From Archangium sp. (GTDB lineage Bacteria > Myxococcota > Myxococcia > Myxococcales > Myxococcaceae), in NCBI GenBank assembly GCA_030681645.1, contig JAUXRX010000049.1, positions 124,001 to 188,000 on the forward strand: DNA of 64,000 nt, read 5' to 3'. Below, piece by piece: positions 39,072 through 46,836 of this stretch. A program made the position numbers and the translations under genes. The notes below the pieces were generated by a model, which worked only from the letters and a program-made list of their open reading frames with translations, was not told the DNA's origin and did no database searches. Every line of letters begins with the position of its first letter. The stretch's first letter is position 1.

Positions 39072-40361
39072 ATGGCCAAGGACTCGCTGAGCGTCACCGA
39101 CAACCGCACCGGCAAGCAGTACGAGATGCCCATCGAAAATGGCTGCGTCAAGGCCATCGACTTCCGCAAGATCAAGACGAGCGATCAGGACTTCGGCCTG
39201 ATGTCGTACGACCCTGCGTTCCTCAACACGGCGAACTGCAAGTCGGCGATCACCTTCATCGACGGTGACGCGGGCATCCTCGAGTACCGCGGGTACCCGA
39301 TCGATCAGCTGGCCGAGAAGTCGACGCACCTCGAGGTGAGCTACCTGGTGATGAACGGCGAGCTGCCGAACAAGGCGCAGCTCGAGGAGTTCACCACCAA
39401 GATCACCCACCACACGTACGTGCACGAGAACATCAAGTCCTTCATGGACGGGTTCCGGTACGACGCGCACCCGATGTCCATGCTGGCCTCCACGGTCGCC
39501 GGGCTCTCGAGCTTCTACCCCGAGGCCAAGAACGTGAAGAACCGCGAGGTGCGCCGCGCCCAGATGATGCGGCTCATCGCGAAGATGCCCACGCTCGCGG
39601 CGTTCTCGTACCGCCACAGCCAGGGCCTGCCGTACGTCTACCCGAACAACGATCTCGGCTACACCGAGAACTTCCTCACGATGGTCAAGAGCATCGGCAA
39701 GCCCAACTGGCGCCCGCACCCGGCGCTGGTGAAGGCCCTCGACCTGCTCTTCATCCTCCACGCGGATCACGAGCAGAACTGCTCCACCACCGCGACCCGC
39801 GTCGTCGGCAGCTCGGAGGTCGACCCGTACTCGGCCGTCGCGGCCGGCATCACCGCCCTCTACGGCCCGCTCCACGGCGGCGCCAACGAGGCCGTGCTCC
39901 GCATGCTCCGTGAGATCGGCGACGTGAAGAACGTGCCCGAGTTCATCACCCGCGTGAAGGGCGGCGACGGGACCAAGCTCATGGGCTTCGGGCACCGCGT
40001 CTACAAGAACTACGATCCCCGCGCGAAGGTGATCAAGAAGGCGTGCGAGGAGGTCTTCGAGGTGACGGGCAAGAACCCCGCGCTGGAGATCGCCGTCGAG
40101 CTCGAGCGCATCGCCCTGCAGGACGAGTACTTCGTGAAGCGCAAGCTCTACCCGAACGTCGATTTCTACTCGGGTCTCATCTACGAGGCGATGGGCTTCT
40201 CGGCCGACTTCTTCACCAACCTCTTCGCCATCCCCCGCACCGTGGGTTGGGTGAGCCAGTGGGAAGAGATGATCACCGACGACGAGCAGAAGATCGCCCG
40301 CCCGCGCCAGGTCTTCACCGGCAAGCGCAAGCGCGACTACCTGCCCATCGACAAGCGCTGA
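39072..40361 (+). CDS. gltA: Citrate synthase
   Basis: Entry enzyme of the TCA cycle. 429 residues, hexameric (type II) Gram-negative form with the N-terminal beta-rich domain (residues 1-55). Catalytic residues are in LHADHEQNCSTTATR, MGFGHRVYKNYDPRAK and NVDFYSGL; PLHGGANEAV and the C-terminal RPRQVFTG.RKRDY are typical. No clear ribosome site precedes ATG 39072. TTGAAA at 39037-39042 with a poor -10 seventeen bases later is the best promoter candidate and would give an almost leaderless message. A strong terminator follows at 40381. Confidence 0.96.
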   Translation: MAKDSLSVTDNRTGKQYEMPIENGCVKAIDFRKIKTSDQDFGLMSYDPAFLNTANCKSAITFIDGDAGILEYRGYPIDQLAEKSTHLEVSYLVMNGELPNKAQLEEFTTKITHHTYVHENIKSFMDGFRYDAHPMSMLASTVAGLSSFYPEAKNVKNREVRRAQMMRLIAKMPTLAAFSYRHSQGLPYVYPNNDLGYTENFLTMVKSIGKPNWRPHPALVKALDLLFILHADHEQNCSTTATRVVGSSEVDPYSAVAAGITALYGPLHGGANEAVLRMLREIGDVKNVPEFITRVKGGDGTKLMGFGHRVYKNYDPRAKVIKKACEEVFEVTGKNPALEIAVELERIALQDEYFVKRKLYPNVDFYSGLIYEAMGFSADFFTNLFAIPRTVGWVSQWEEMITDDEQKIARPRQVFTGKRKRDYLPIDKR

Positions 40362-40380
40362 GCCTTCGCGCCTCGCTCAC

Positions 40381-40417
40381 CGGCCGCTTCCCCACGAGGG
40401 AGGCGGCCGTTTTATTT
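40381..40417 (+). terminator. Rho-independent terminator of gltA
   Basis: CGGCCGCTTCCC (40381-40392), loop CACGA, GGGAGGCGGCCG (40398-40409): a 12-bp stem with a single G-U pair, directly followed by TTTTATTT. The T-run overlaps the TAA stop of the convergent acyl-CoA synthetase gene. Confidence 0.9.
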
Positions 40418-42205
40418 GGCGTAGAGGCGCTCGATCTGGTCCGCGTATTTCTGCGCGACGATCTTGCGGCGCACCTTCAGCGTCGAGGTGAGCTCGCCGC
40501 CCTCGATGGTGAAGTCGTGGGGCAGCACCTCGAAGCTCTTGATGCTCTCGAAGCGCGCCACCCGCGGGTTCACCTCGCGCTCGATCGCCTCGCGCAGGTA
40601 CGCCCTGAAGCCCTCGTGCGAGGCCAGGGCGGCGGGCTCGCGGGGGAAGCCCTTCTTGTGGGCGAACGCCGGAACGCGCTCAGGATCGAGCGCCAGGAGC
40701 GCCACGAGGTAGTTCCGGCCCTCGCCCACCACCATCGCGTTGCCGATCGGCTCGATCGCCTTGAGCAGCCCCTCGAGGTTGCTGGGCGCGGTCTTCTTGC
40801 CGCCCGAGGTGACGATGATCTCCTTCTTGCGCCCGGTGATCTGCAGGAAGCCGTCTTCGTCGAGCAGGCCCACGTCGCCCGAGTGCAGCCACCCGTTCTG
40901 CAGCAGCTCGGCGGTGGCCGCGGGGTCCTTGTAGTAGCCCATGCAGACGTTGCCCCCCTTCACCAGGATCTCCCCGTCGTCGGCGATGCGCACCTCGACG
41001 CCGGGCATGGGGCGGCCCAGCTTGCCCAGCTTCATCGCCTGCTGGGTGGTGACCGAGGTCGGGCCGGTCACCTCCGACTGGCCGTAGATCTCGGCGATGG
41101 GCAGATCGAGCGAGGCGAAGAACTCGAGCACCTCGCGGGCGATCGGCGCCGCGCTGGTGGCCAGCAGGTGCGCGCGATCGAGCCCGATGCGGGCCTTGAG
41201 GGGGGTGAACACCGCCCGCTTCGCCAGCGCGTACTGCGCCTGGAGCGTGATCGACGACTGCCGGTGCGACATCGCGTCGTCGTGAAAACGCGAGGCCACG
41301 CTGCGCGCCCAGGCCAGCACCCGCTGCCTCGCCCGCGGCTGCGTGGCGATGCCGGCCTGGGCCTTCGCCATGAACTTCTCCCAGACGCGCGGCACGCCCA
41401 GGAAGAGCGTGGGCCGCACCTCCTTCAGGTTCTCAGGCAGCTTCTCGAAGCTCTGCGCGAAGTAGACCTGCAGCCCGTTGATCAGCGGCCCGTAGATCGA
41501 ACAGACCTGCTCGGCGATGTGGCTGAGCGGCAGGTACGAGACGATGGTGTCGCCGATGGTGATGGGGTGGCACTGCGAGAGCTGCACCGTCGTCCAGCAC
41601 AGGTTGTGGTGGCTGAGCATCACGCCCTTGGGGTGGCCGGTGGTGCCCGAGGTGTAGATGAGCTGCGCCAGCGCGGCGGGATCGAGCGCGTCGAGCCGCG
41701 TGTAGTAGTCAGACTCGTTGGCCCGCGCGCCCCGCTCGAGCACCTCGGCGAAGGTGAGCACGCCCTCGCGCGGCACCGCGGGTGCGTCCATCACGATGAT
41801 GTGCTGCAGCTTCGGCAGCTGGGGCCTCACCTGGAGCAGGGTCTCGAGGAAGCCCTCGTGCTCCACCAGGGCGATCGTCGCCTCGCAGTGGCCGGTGACG
41901 TAGGCGATCTGCTCGGGCGAGGCGGTGGTGTACACGCCCACCCCCACTCCGCCCGAGGCCATGGCGGCCAGCGCGGCCACCACCCATTCCTCACGGTTGA
42001 AGCCCATCACCGTCATCGCCTGCCCGGGCGCCAGGCCCAGCGACTGCAGGCCCAGGGCGAAGTCACGCACCCGTTGCGCGTACTGCCGCCAGGACGTGGG
42101 CACCCAGGCGTCGCCCCGCTTCGTCCAAAGGGCGGGCTCGTCCTTGAGCCGCTCAGCCACCTCGTGCAACTGATGAACCATCGTCTTGGGGATCTTGAGC
42201 GACAT
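40412..42205 (-). CDS. Long-chain acyl-CoA synthetase (AMP-forming)
   Basis: 597 residues, an ANL enzyme that activates fatty acids. The ATP loop is LIYTSGTTGHPKGVMLSHHN, the linker region YLPLSHIAEQV, the adenylation motif EIYGQSEVTGP, GWLHSGDVGLLDEDGF and GRKKEIIVTSGGKK (hinge). The catalytic lysine region lies at LTSTLKVRRKIV near the end. It is closest to the FadD15/bacterial bubblegum-type synthetases. ATG 42205 has GGGAG seven bases before it; the longer open frame is spurious. It is divergent from the zinc-ribbon gene with 67 bases between starts. Confidence 0.92.
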   Translation of the reverse strand: MSLKIPKTMVHQLHEVAERLKDEPALWTKRGDAWVPTSWRQYAQRVRDFALGLQSLGLAPGQAMTVMGFNREEWVVAALAAMASGGVGVGVYTTASPEQIAYVTGHCEATIALVEHEGFLETLLQVRPQLPKLQHIIVMDAPAVPREGVLTFAEVLERGARANESDYYTRLDALDPAALAQLIYTSGTTGHPKGVMLSHHNLCWTTVQLSQCHPITIGDTIVSYLPLSHIAEQVCSIYGPLINGLQVYFAQSFEKLPENLKEVRPTLFLGVPRVWEKFMAKAQAGIATQPRARQRVLAWARSVASRFHDDAMSHRQSSITLQAQYALAKRAVFTPLKARIGLDRAHLLATSAAPIAREVLEFFASLDLPIAEIYGQSEVTGPTSVTTQQAMKLGKLGRPMPGVEVRIADDGEILVKGGNVCMGYYKDPAATAELLQNGWLHSGDVGLLDEDGFLQITGRKKEIIVTSGGKKTAPSNLEGLLKAIEPIGNAMVVGEGRNYLVALLALDPERVPAFAHKKGFPREPAALASHEGFRAYLREAIEREVNPRVARFESIKSFEVLPHDFTIEGGELTSTLKVRRKIVAQKYADQIERLYAK

Positions 42206-42272
42206 TTCGTCTCCCAGCGTTCTTGAAGGTCGTTGACAGGTCAACGATGACGCCGATATCTCCTGCGCCTTC

Positions 42273-42617
42273 ATGGCGACCATCGATTTCACCTGTCAGA
42301 AGTGCGAAGGCATCTTCGATCTCGACGCAGCCGATCTGATCGACGGCACCGAGAAGCTCGCGTGCCCTCACTGCGACAACAAGCTCACCAAGACGGCGAA
42401 CGAAGACTTCAGCGCCGCGCTGGGTGAGCTGACCGCGCAGATGGCCGCCATCGCCAAGAAGTTCTCGGCGTCGTTCGAGGTCGAGACGGCCGATCTGCCC
42501 GCCGCGGCCATCGACGACGACGAGGACGACGACGAGGAAGACGACGACCTCGACGACGACGATGATGACGATGACGACGACGATGAGGACGAGGAAGAAG
42601 ACGACGACGACACCTGA
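42273..42617 (+). CDS. Zinc-ribbon protein with long Asp/Glu tail
   Basis: 114 residues. The N terminus has two CxxC pairs (CQKCEG and CPHCDN) about 21 residues apart, forming a zinc ribbon. A short alpha-helical middle follows (AALGELTAQMAAIAKKFSASF). The final 35 residues are almost only Asp and Glu. Acidic tails of this sort occur in DNA mimics, histone chaperones and RNA-polymerase-binding proteins, but nothing specific is shown. The product is cytoplasmic. The DNA of the tail is a GAC/GAT/GAG run. It ends just before an A element and a terminator. Confidence 0.8.
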   Translation: MATIDFTCQKCEGIFDLDAADLIDGTEKLACPHCDNKLTKTANEDFSAALGELTAQMAAIAKKFSASFEVETADLPAAAIDDDEDDDEEDDDLDDDDDDDDDDDEDEEEDDDDT

Positions 42618-42618
42618 G

Positions 42619-42645
42619 CCCCTCGACTCGCTCGGGGTGAACGGT
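42619..42645. repeat. Family-A palindromic repeat
   Basis: CCCCTCGACTCGCTCGGGG followed by TGAACGGT, one base shorter in the loop than the copy at 16560. It begins immediately after the zinc-ribbon stop codon and precedes the terminator. Confidence 0.75.
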
Positions 42646-42654
42646 TTCTGCTTG

Positions 42655-42685
42655 GCCCCGCCCTTCACTGGTCGCGGGGCTTTTT
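42655..42685 (+). terminator. Rho-independent terminator after zinc-ribbon gene
   Basis: GCCCCGC (42655-42661), 12-base loop, GCGGGGC (42674-42680), TTTTT. It ends the plus-strand zinc-ribbon transcript. Confidence 0.85.
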
Positions 42686-42697
42686 CATGCCCGCAAA

Positions 42698-42734
42698 GGA
42701 AAAGCCCGGCCCCCCTCCCAGAGGATACCGGGCT
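42698..42734 (-). terminator. Rho-independent terminator of the DUF4870 gene transcript
   Basis: On the minus strand AGCCCGG, an 18-base loop, CCGGGCT and then TTTCC (42703-42709 and 42728-42734 as arms). It lies about 35 bases past the DUF4870 stop and back to back with the plus-strand terminator at 42655-42685, insulating the two convergent genes. Confidence 0.75.
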
Positions 42735-42769
42735 TCTCCCCCTCGCCAGGCTTCGCGAGGACGGCGTTC

Positions 42770-43123
42770 CTAGAACTTGCTGGCGAGATCCGAGACGACG
42801 GGCAGGTTCCACCGCTCGCCCTTGAGCGCCTTCATGATCGCCATGATGCAGACGACCAGCAGGCCGGGGCCGAGCAGGCAGGTGGCGAAGCCGACGATGG
42901 GGATCACCCCGAGAATCGAGAGCGCGATGCCACCACCGACGGTGAGCACCAGGCCCTGCTTGGCGTGCCACTTCACGAACTCACTGTCCTTCACCGTGAG
43001 CAGCGGGATGAGGCACAGAAGGCACGGCGCGTACGCGAGGATGAGCATCATCTTGTCCTGCTCGCGAACGGTGTCACCACCCACAGACTGAATGTTCTGC
43101 TGCTGCTGATCTTGCGGCGTCAT
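42770..43123 (-). CDS. DUF4870 family membrane protein
   Basis: 117 residues. A Gln-rich, cytosolic N terminus (QDQQQQNIQ) is followed by three to four hydrophobic segments. The family motif occurs as SEFVKWHAKQGLVL between the first two helices. DUF4870/Tic20-like small membrane proteins have no settled function. ATG 43123 has a GGAG-type site upstream. It is the last gene of the icd-mdh-TIGR02996 stretch and ends at its own terminator. Confidence 0.85.
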   Translation of the reverse strand: MTPQDQQQQNIQSVGGDTVREQDKMMLILAYAPCLLCLIPLLTVKDSEFVKWHAKQGLVLTVGGGIALSILGVIPIVGFATCLLGPGLLVVCIMAIMKALKGERWNLPVVSDLASKF

Positions 43124-43200
43124 GCACGCTCCGGTTGGGGGACTTCAGGCGGCTCTGCGGAAGAAAGCGACGTGAATCCTGCTCAGGTGAGTCTGACCGG

Positions 43201-44331
43201 TCAAGGCAAGACCGCTGCCTCCCCGATGATCGAGAAGTGCTCGAGCGAGCCTGATCTCCGTGCGGCTGCGTAGAGCGTGTGTCGCTCTTGACTCCGCAGG
43301 CGCCCACCTTCCGCCAGCTTCACCACCACGGACGTCAGTCTGGCCGGACCCAGCTGCACCAGCACGGCCGCGGCCGTGGCGATGCGCACCTCGGCGTTGG
43401 GCTTCATGCTCGTCATGCGCTTCTCGCCCTGCTCCGGCAGCGAGAGATCGATGGTGAGGTGGTCGAACGGCCCACCCGGCTCGCGCGAGCGCGTGAAGAT
43501 CACCTCGCCCGACTCGACGCCCCAGCGCAGCAGCCGGGGAAAGACGGTACCCGTGGCGCGCCGCTCGAGATCGCAGGCGAGCAACCAGTCGGCTGCGCCC
43601 TCGAACACCACGTAGCGCGCCGCCAGCATCATCTCTTCGAAGCCCATGAGCGCGCGGTGCTGCGAGAGCACCGCCTCGTGGATCTCCGCCACCACCAGCG
43701 GGTTGATGAACTCGGTGGTGGCCAGCCCCAGCGCTTTGGCCTGCTGAAAGAGCTTCACCCCGGCCAGCGGCGCCAGCTCCTTGTGGAACGCGCCCCAGCT
43801 GCCCACCACCACGCGAGGAGGCGCGAGCGGAGTGGCCAGCGGTGGGTTGAGGATGAGCTCCTGCCAGTCGGTAGAGCCGAGTTCGAGCCGCTGGAGCCGC
43901 GCCAGCCTCGGGCTCGAGAGAAACCCACCCAGCTGCGCCGGCGACTGCGCCGCGGGCACCGTGAGCGAGCGCACCGTCGCCAGGCGGGGCTCTTCAGCGA
44001 GCGAAGCGAAGCGATCGGGGGTGCCCGCCGGGTGCTTGAAGTCGCTGCGGGCGGGGGCGCAGACCAGGTCTTCCACGAAGCCGCCCACGAAGCGCGTGCG
44101 GTGGAGATCGGCCAACGGCGCCAACGGCCCCAGCCACTGGGCGCCATGAGCCGCGGTGATCTTCGCCACCCGGCGTCGCTCGGTGAGCGACAGCCCGCCC
44201 CGCGCCCACAGCGCGATCACCTCACCCCGCTCGTCTCCCTGCTCGAGCAACCAGTCGGCAAAGACGAGGCGGAGCGCCCGGTCATCAGGTCGCTCCGCCA
44301 GTTGCCTCAGGAGAGTCGCTTCGCGATCCAT
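43201..44331 (-). CDS. TIGR02996 domain-containing protein
   Basis: 376 residues. The N-terminal 50 residues are the TIGR02996 repeat-companion domain: LLRQLAERPDDRALRLVFADWLLEQGDERGE in essence, a module found in myxobacteria and planctomycetes. The rest holds leucine-rich-like strands (TVRSLTVPAAQSPAQLGGF, LARLQRLELGSTDW) and a C-terminal alpha/beta part. It is cytoplasmic. It starts 30 bases after the mdh stop. Function of this domain is not known. Confidence 0.82.
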   Translation of the reverse strand: MDREATLLRQLAERPDDRALRLVFADWLLEQGDERGEVIALWARGGLSLTERRRVAKITAAHGAQWLGPLAPLADLHRTRFVGGFVEDLVCAPARSDFKHPAGTPDRFASLAEEPRLATVRSLTVPAAQSPAQLGGFLSSPRLARLQRLELGSTDWQELILNPPLATPLAPPRVVVGSWGAFHKELAPLAGVKLFQQAKALGLATTEFINPLVVAEIHEAVLSQHRALMGFEEMMLAARYVVFEGAADWLLACDLERRATGTVFPRLLRWGVESGEVIFTRSREPGGPFDHLTIDLSLPEQGEKRMTSMKPNAEVRIATAAAVLVQLGPARLTSVVVKLAEGGRLRSQERHTLYAAARRSGSLEHFSIIGEAAVLP

Positions 44332-44361
44332 CGCTTGCGCCCCTCCTCTCTGAAGGGGAAA

Positions 44362-45378
44362 TCAGCCGAGCAGCGCCTTCACTGCGTCACGCTCTTCTTC
44401 GAGTTCCTTGAGCGTGGCTGCCATCTTACCCTTGGAGAACTCGTCGATATCGAGCCCCTTGACGATCTCGTACTTGCCCCCACCCGAACAAATCGTGGGG
44501 AAGCCGTAGATGATGCCCTCGGGGATGCCGTAGTCGCCGTTCGACGGCACGCCCATGGTGGTCCACTTGCTGCCGGTGCCCTGCCACCAGTCACGCATGT
44601 GATCGAGCGCCGCGTTGGCCGCCGACGGCACCGACGAGATGCCCGAGGCGTCGATGATCGCCTTGCCGCGCTGCCCCACGGTGGGAATGAACGTCTCCTT
44701 GAGCCAGGTCTCGTCGTTGACGAGCTCCTTGATGGCCTTGCCGCCCGACGTGGCGAAGCGGATGTCGGGGTACATGGTGGGCGAGTGGTTGCCCCAGACG
44801 ATCAGCTTCTCGATGCTGTCGGCCGGCTTGCCCGTCTTCTTCGACAGCTGGGTGAGCGCGCGGTTGTGATCGAGCCGCAGCATCGCGGTGAAGTTCTCGC
44901 GCTTGAGCGTGGGCGCGCTCTTCATGGCGATGTACGCGTTGGTGTTGGCCGGGTTGCCCACCACCAGCACCTTGCAGTCCTTCTTCGCCACCTCGTTGAG
45001 CGCGCGGCCCTGCGCGATGAACACGGCGGCGTTCTTCTGCAGCAGGTCGCTGCGCTCCATGCCCGGCCCGCGCGGCGTCGCGCCCACCAGCAGCGCCACG
45101 TCGATGTCCTTGAAGGCCACCATGGCGTCGTCCGACGCGGTCACGCCCTGCAGCAGCGGGAAGGCGCAGTCGTCGAGCTCCATCAACGCGCCCTTGAGGC
45201 CCTTCATCGCGCTGAAGGTGACCTTGCCCGTGGCGTCCTTCACGTCGGGCACTTCGAGCAGGCTCAAGATGACGGGCTGATCCTTGCCCAACATCTCGCC
45301 AGCGGCGATCCGGTAGAGGAGCTGCGTGCCGATGCGGCCAGCGGCGCCGGTGACTGCGACTTTGACGGGAGCTTTCAT
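44362..45378 (-). CDS. mdh: Malate dehydrogenase
   Basis: Oxidises malate to oxaloacetate with NAD. 338 residues. Group-1 type with NAD loop VTGAAGRIGTQLLYRIA, substrate arginine loop LVGATPRGPGMERSDLL, VVGNPANTNAY, the LDHNRA block and the catalytic histidine in VWGNHSPTMYPD. It resembles the cytosolic/thermophile MDH branch more than E. coli Mdh. It is 36 bases downstream of icd, so one operon supplies two TCA steps. Confidence 0.95.
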   Translation of the reverse strand: MKAPVKVAVTGAAGRIGTQLLYRIAAGEMLGKDQPVILSLLEVPDVKDATGKVTFSAMKGLKGALMELDDCAFPLLQGVTASDDAMVAFKDIDVALLVGATPRGPGMERSDLLQKNAAVFIAQGRALNEVAKKDCKVLVVGNPANTNAYIAMKSAPTLKRENFTAMLRLDHNRALTQLSKKTGKPADSIEKLIVWGNHSPTMYPDIRFATSGGKAIKELVNDETWLKETFIPTVGQRGKAIIDASGISSVPSAANAALDHMRDWWQGTGSKWTTMGVPSNGDYGIPEGIIYGFPTICSGGGKYEIVKGLDIDEFSKGKMAATLKELEEERDAVKALLG

Positions 45379-45414
45379 GGTGGGTCTTCTTTCCGGTTCA
45401 GGTGAACGGACTGC

Positions 45415-46701
45415 TCACATGTTCTTGATGATCGCCGCGCCGAACTCGCTGCACTTCAGCTCGGTCGGGTTCTGCCCTTCCTGCTTCATCAATCGCGCGA
45501 AGTCGTAGGTGACGGTGCGCTGGCCGATGGCCAGGTCCATGCCCTTGAGGATCAGCTCGGCCGCCTCGTGCCACCCGAGGTGGCGCAGCATCATCTCGGC
45601 CGAGAGGATCACCGAGCCCGGGTTCACCTTGTCGAGGTTGGCGTACTTGGGCGCCGTGCCGTGGGTCGCCTCGAAGATGGCGTGGCCGGTGAGGTAGTTG
45701 ATGTTGCCGCCCGGCGCGATGCCGATGCCGCCGATCTGCGCGGCCAGCGCGTCAGACAGGTAGTCGCCGTTCAGGTTGAGTGTGGCGATCACGTCGAACT
45801 CTTCGGGGCGCGTCAGCACCTGCTGCAGGGTGATGTCGGCGATCGAGTCCTTCACCAGGATCTTGCCGGCCTTGAGCTGCTCCTTCTGCTCGGCGTTGGC
45901 CGCCTCTTCACCCTTGTCGGCCTTGGTCTTCTCCCACTGCTGCCAGGTGTAGACCTTGTCGCCGAACTCCTTCTCGGCCACCGCGTAGCCCCACTTCATG
46001 AAGGCACCCTCGGTGAACTTCATGATGTTGCCCTTGTGCACGAAGGTGACGGACTTTCGCTTGAGCTCGAGCGCGTACTTGATCGCCGCGCGCACCAGCC
46101 GCTCGGTGCCGTCCTTCGACACGGGCTTGATGCCGACGCCGGTGCTCTCGGGGAAACGGATCTTCGCGTAGTCCTTCGGGAACTCGGCCTTGATGAAGTT
46201 GAGGATCTTGGTGGCGCGCTCGGTGCCCGCCTCGAACTCGATGCCCGCGTAGATGTCTTCGGTGTTCTCGCGGAAGATCACCATGTCCACCTTCTCGGGC
46301 GCCTTCACCGGGGAGGGCACGCCCTTGAAGTAGCGCACCGGCCGCAGGCACACGTACAGGTCGAGCTTCTGGCGCAGGGCCACGTTGAGCGACGTGATGC
46401 CGCCGCCGATGGGCGTGGTGAGCGGGCCCTTGATGCCCACCAGGTAGTCGCGGAACGCCTGCAGCGTCTCTTCGGGCAGCCAGTTGTTCTTGAGCTTGAA
46501 GGCCTTCTCGCCGGCGAGCACCTCGAGCCACTCGATCTTCTTCTTGCCGCCGTAGGCCTTCGCCACCGCCGCGTCGATCACCGCGACCGAGGCCTTCCAG
46601 ATGTCGGGGCCCGTTCCATCGCCCTCGATGAAGGGGATGATCGGGTTGTTCGGAACGTTCAGCTTGCCGTTGACCAGCGTGATCTTCTCGCCGTTCGCCA
46701 T
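45415..46701 (-). CDS. icd: Isocitrate dehydrogenase (NADP)
   Basis: Decarboxylates isocitrate to 2-oxoglutarate. 428 residues of the E. coli Icd type. The substrate loop TPIGGGITSLNVALRQ contains the serine that AceK phosphorylates in E. coli. Other landmarks are YVCLRPVRYFKGVPSP, RENTEDIYAG, VHKGNIMKFTEGAF, LNGDYLSDALAAQIGG and HGTAPKYA (NADP-binding). Divergent from the FHA activator. A promoter candidate lies about 40-70 bases upstream. Confidence 0.96.
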   Translation of the reverse strand: MANGEKITLVNGKLNVPNNPIIPFIEGDGTGPDIWKASVAVIDAAVAKAYGGKKKIEWLEVLAGEKAFKLKNNWLPEETLQAFRDYLVGIKGPLTTPIGGGITSLNVALRQKLDLYVCLRPVRYFKGVPSPVKAPEKVDMVIFRENTEDIYAGIEFEAGTERATKILNFIKAEFPKDYAKIRFPESTGVGIKPVSKDGTERLVRAAIKYALELKRKSVTFVHKGNIMKFTEGAFMKWGYAVAEKEFGDKVYTWQQWEKTKADKGEEAANAEQKEQLKAGKILVKDSIADITLQQVLTRPEEFDVIATLNLNGDYLSDALAAQIGGIGIAPGGNINYLTGHAIFEATHGTAPKYANLDKVNPGSVILSAEMMLRHLGWHEAAELILKGMDLAIGQRTVTYDFARLMKQEGQNPTELKCSEFGAAIIKNM

Positions 46702-46743
46702 GTGGGGGACTCCGTGAGGTGTTGGGTTTGAAAGCGCGCGCGG

Positions 46744-46772
46744 AATGTGTGCCCGGGCCGCCCCCTCGTCAA
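46744..46772 (-). promoter_or_regulatory. Candidate promoter of icd-mdh
   Basis: On the minus strand TTGACG (46772-46767), 17 bases, CACATT (46749-46744). The -35 is one base from consensus; the -10 is weak. Transcription would start near 46737, about 36 bases before the icd ATG, which has GGAG upstream. Inferred from sequence only. Confidence 0.4.
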
Positions 46773-46836
46773 CCGGAAGATGTGAGCTTGCTCAAGCGTT
46801 GTCGCACCGAGCGCATCGGTGTAGTCACCACAGCTG

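Noticed and set aside
42480..42617. The GAC/GAG run as a non-coding simple repeat
   Set aside because: It continues the frame of a clear zinc ribbon and ends with a stop codon followed by a terminator, so it is coding.
42741..42760. CCTCGC..GCGAGG hairpin near the DUF4870 stop as a further terminator
   Set aside because: Six-bp stem without a T-run on either strand; the terminator at 42698-42734 is sufficient.
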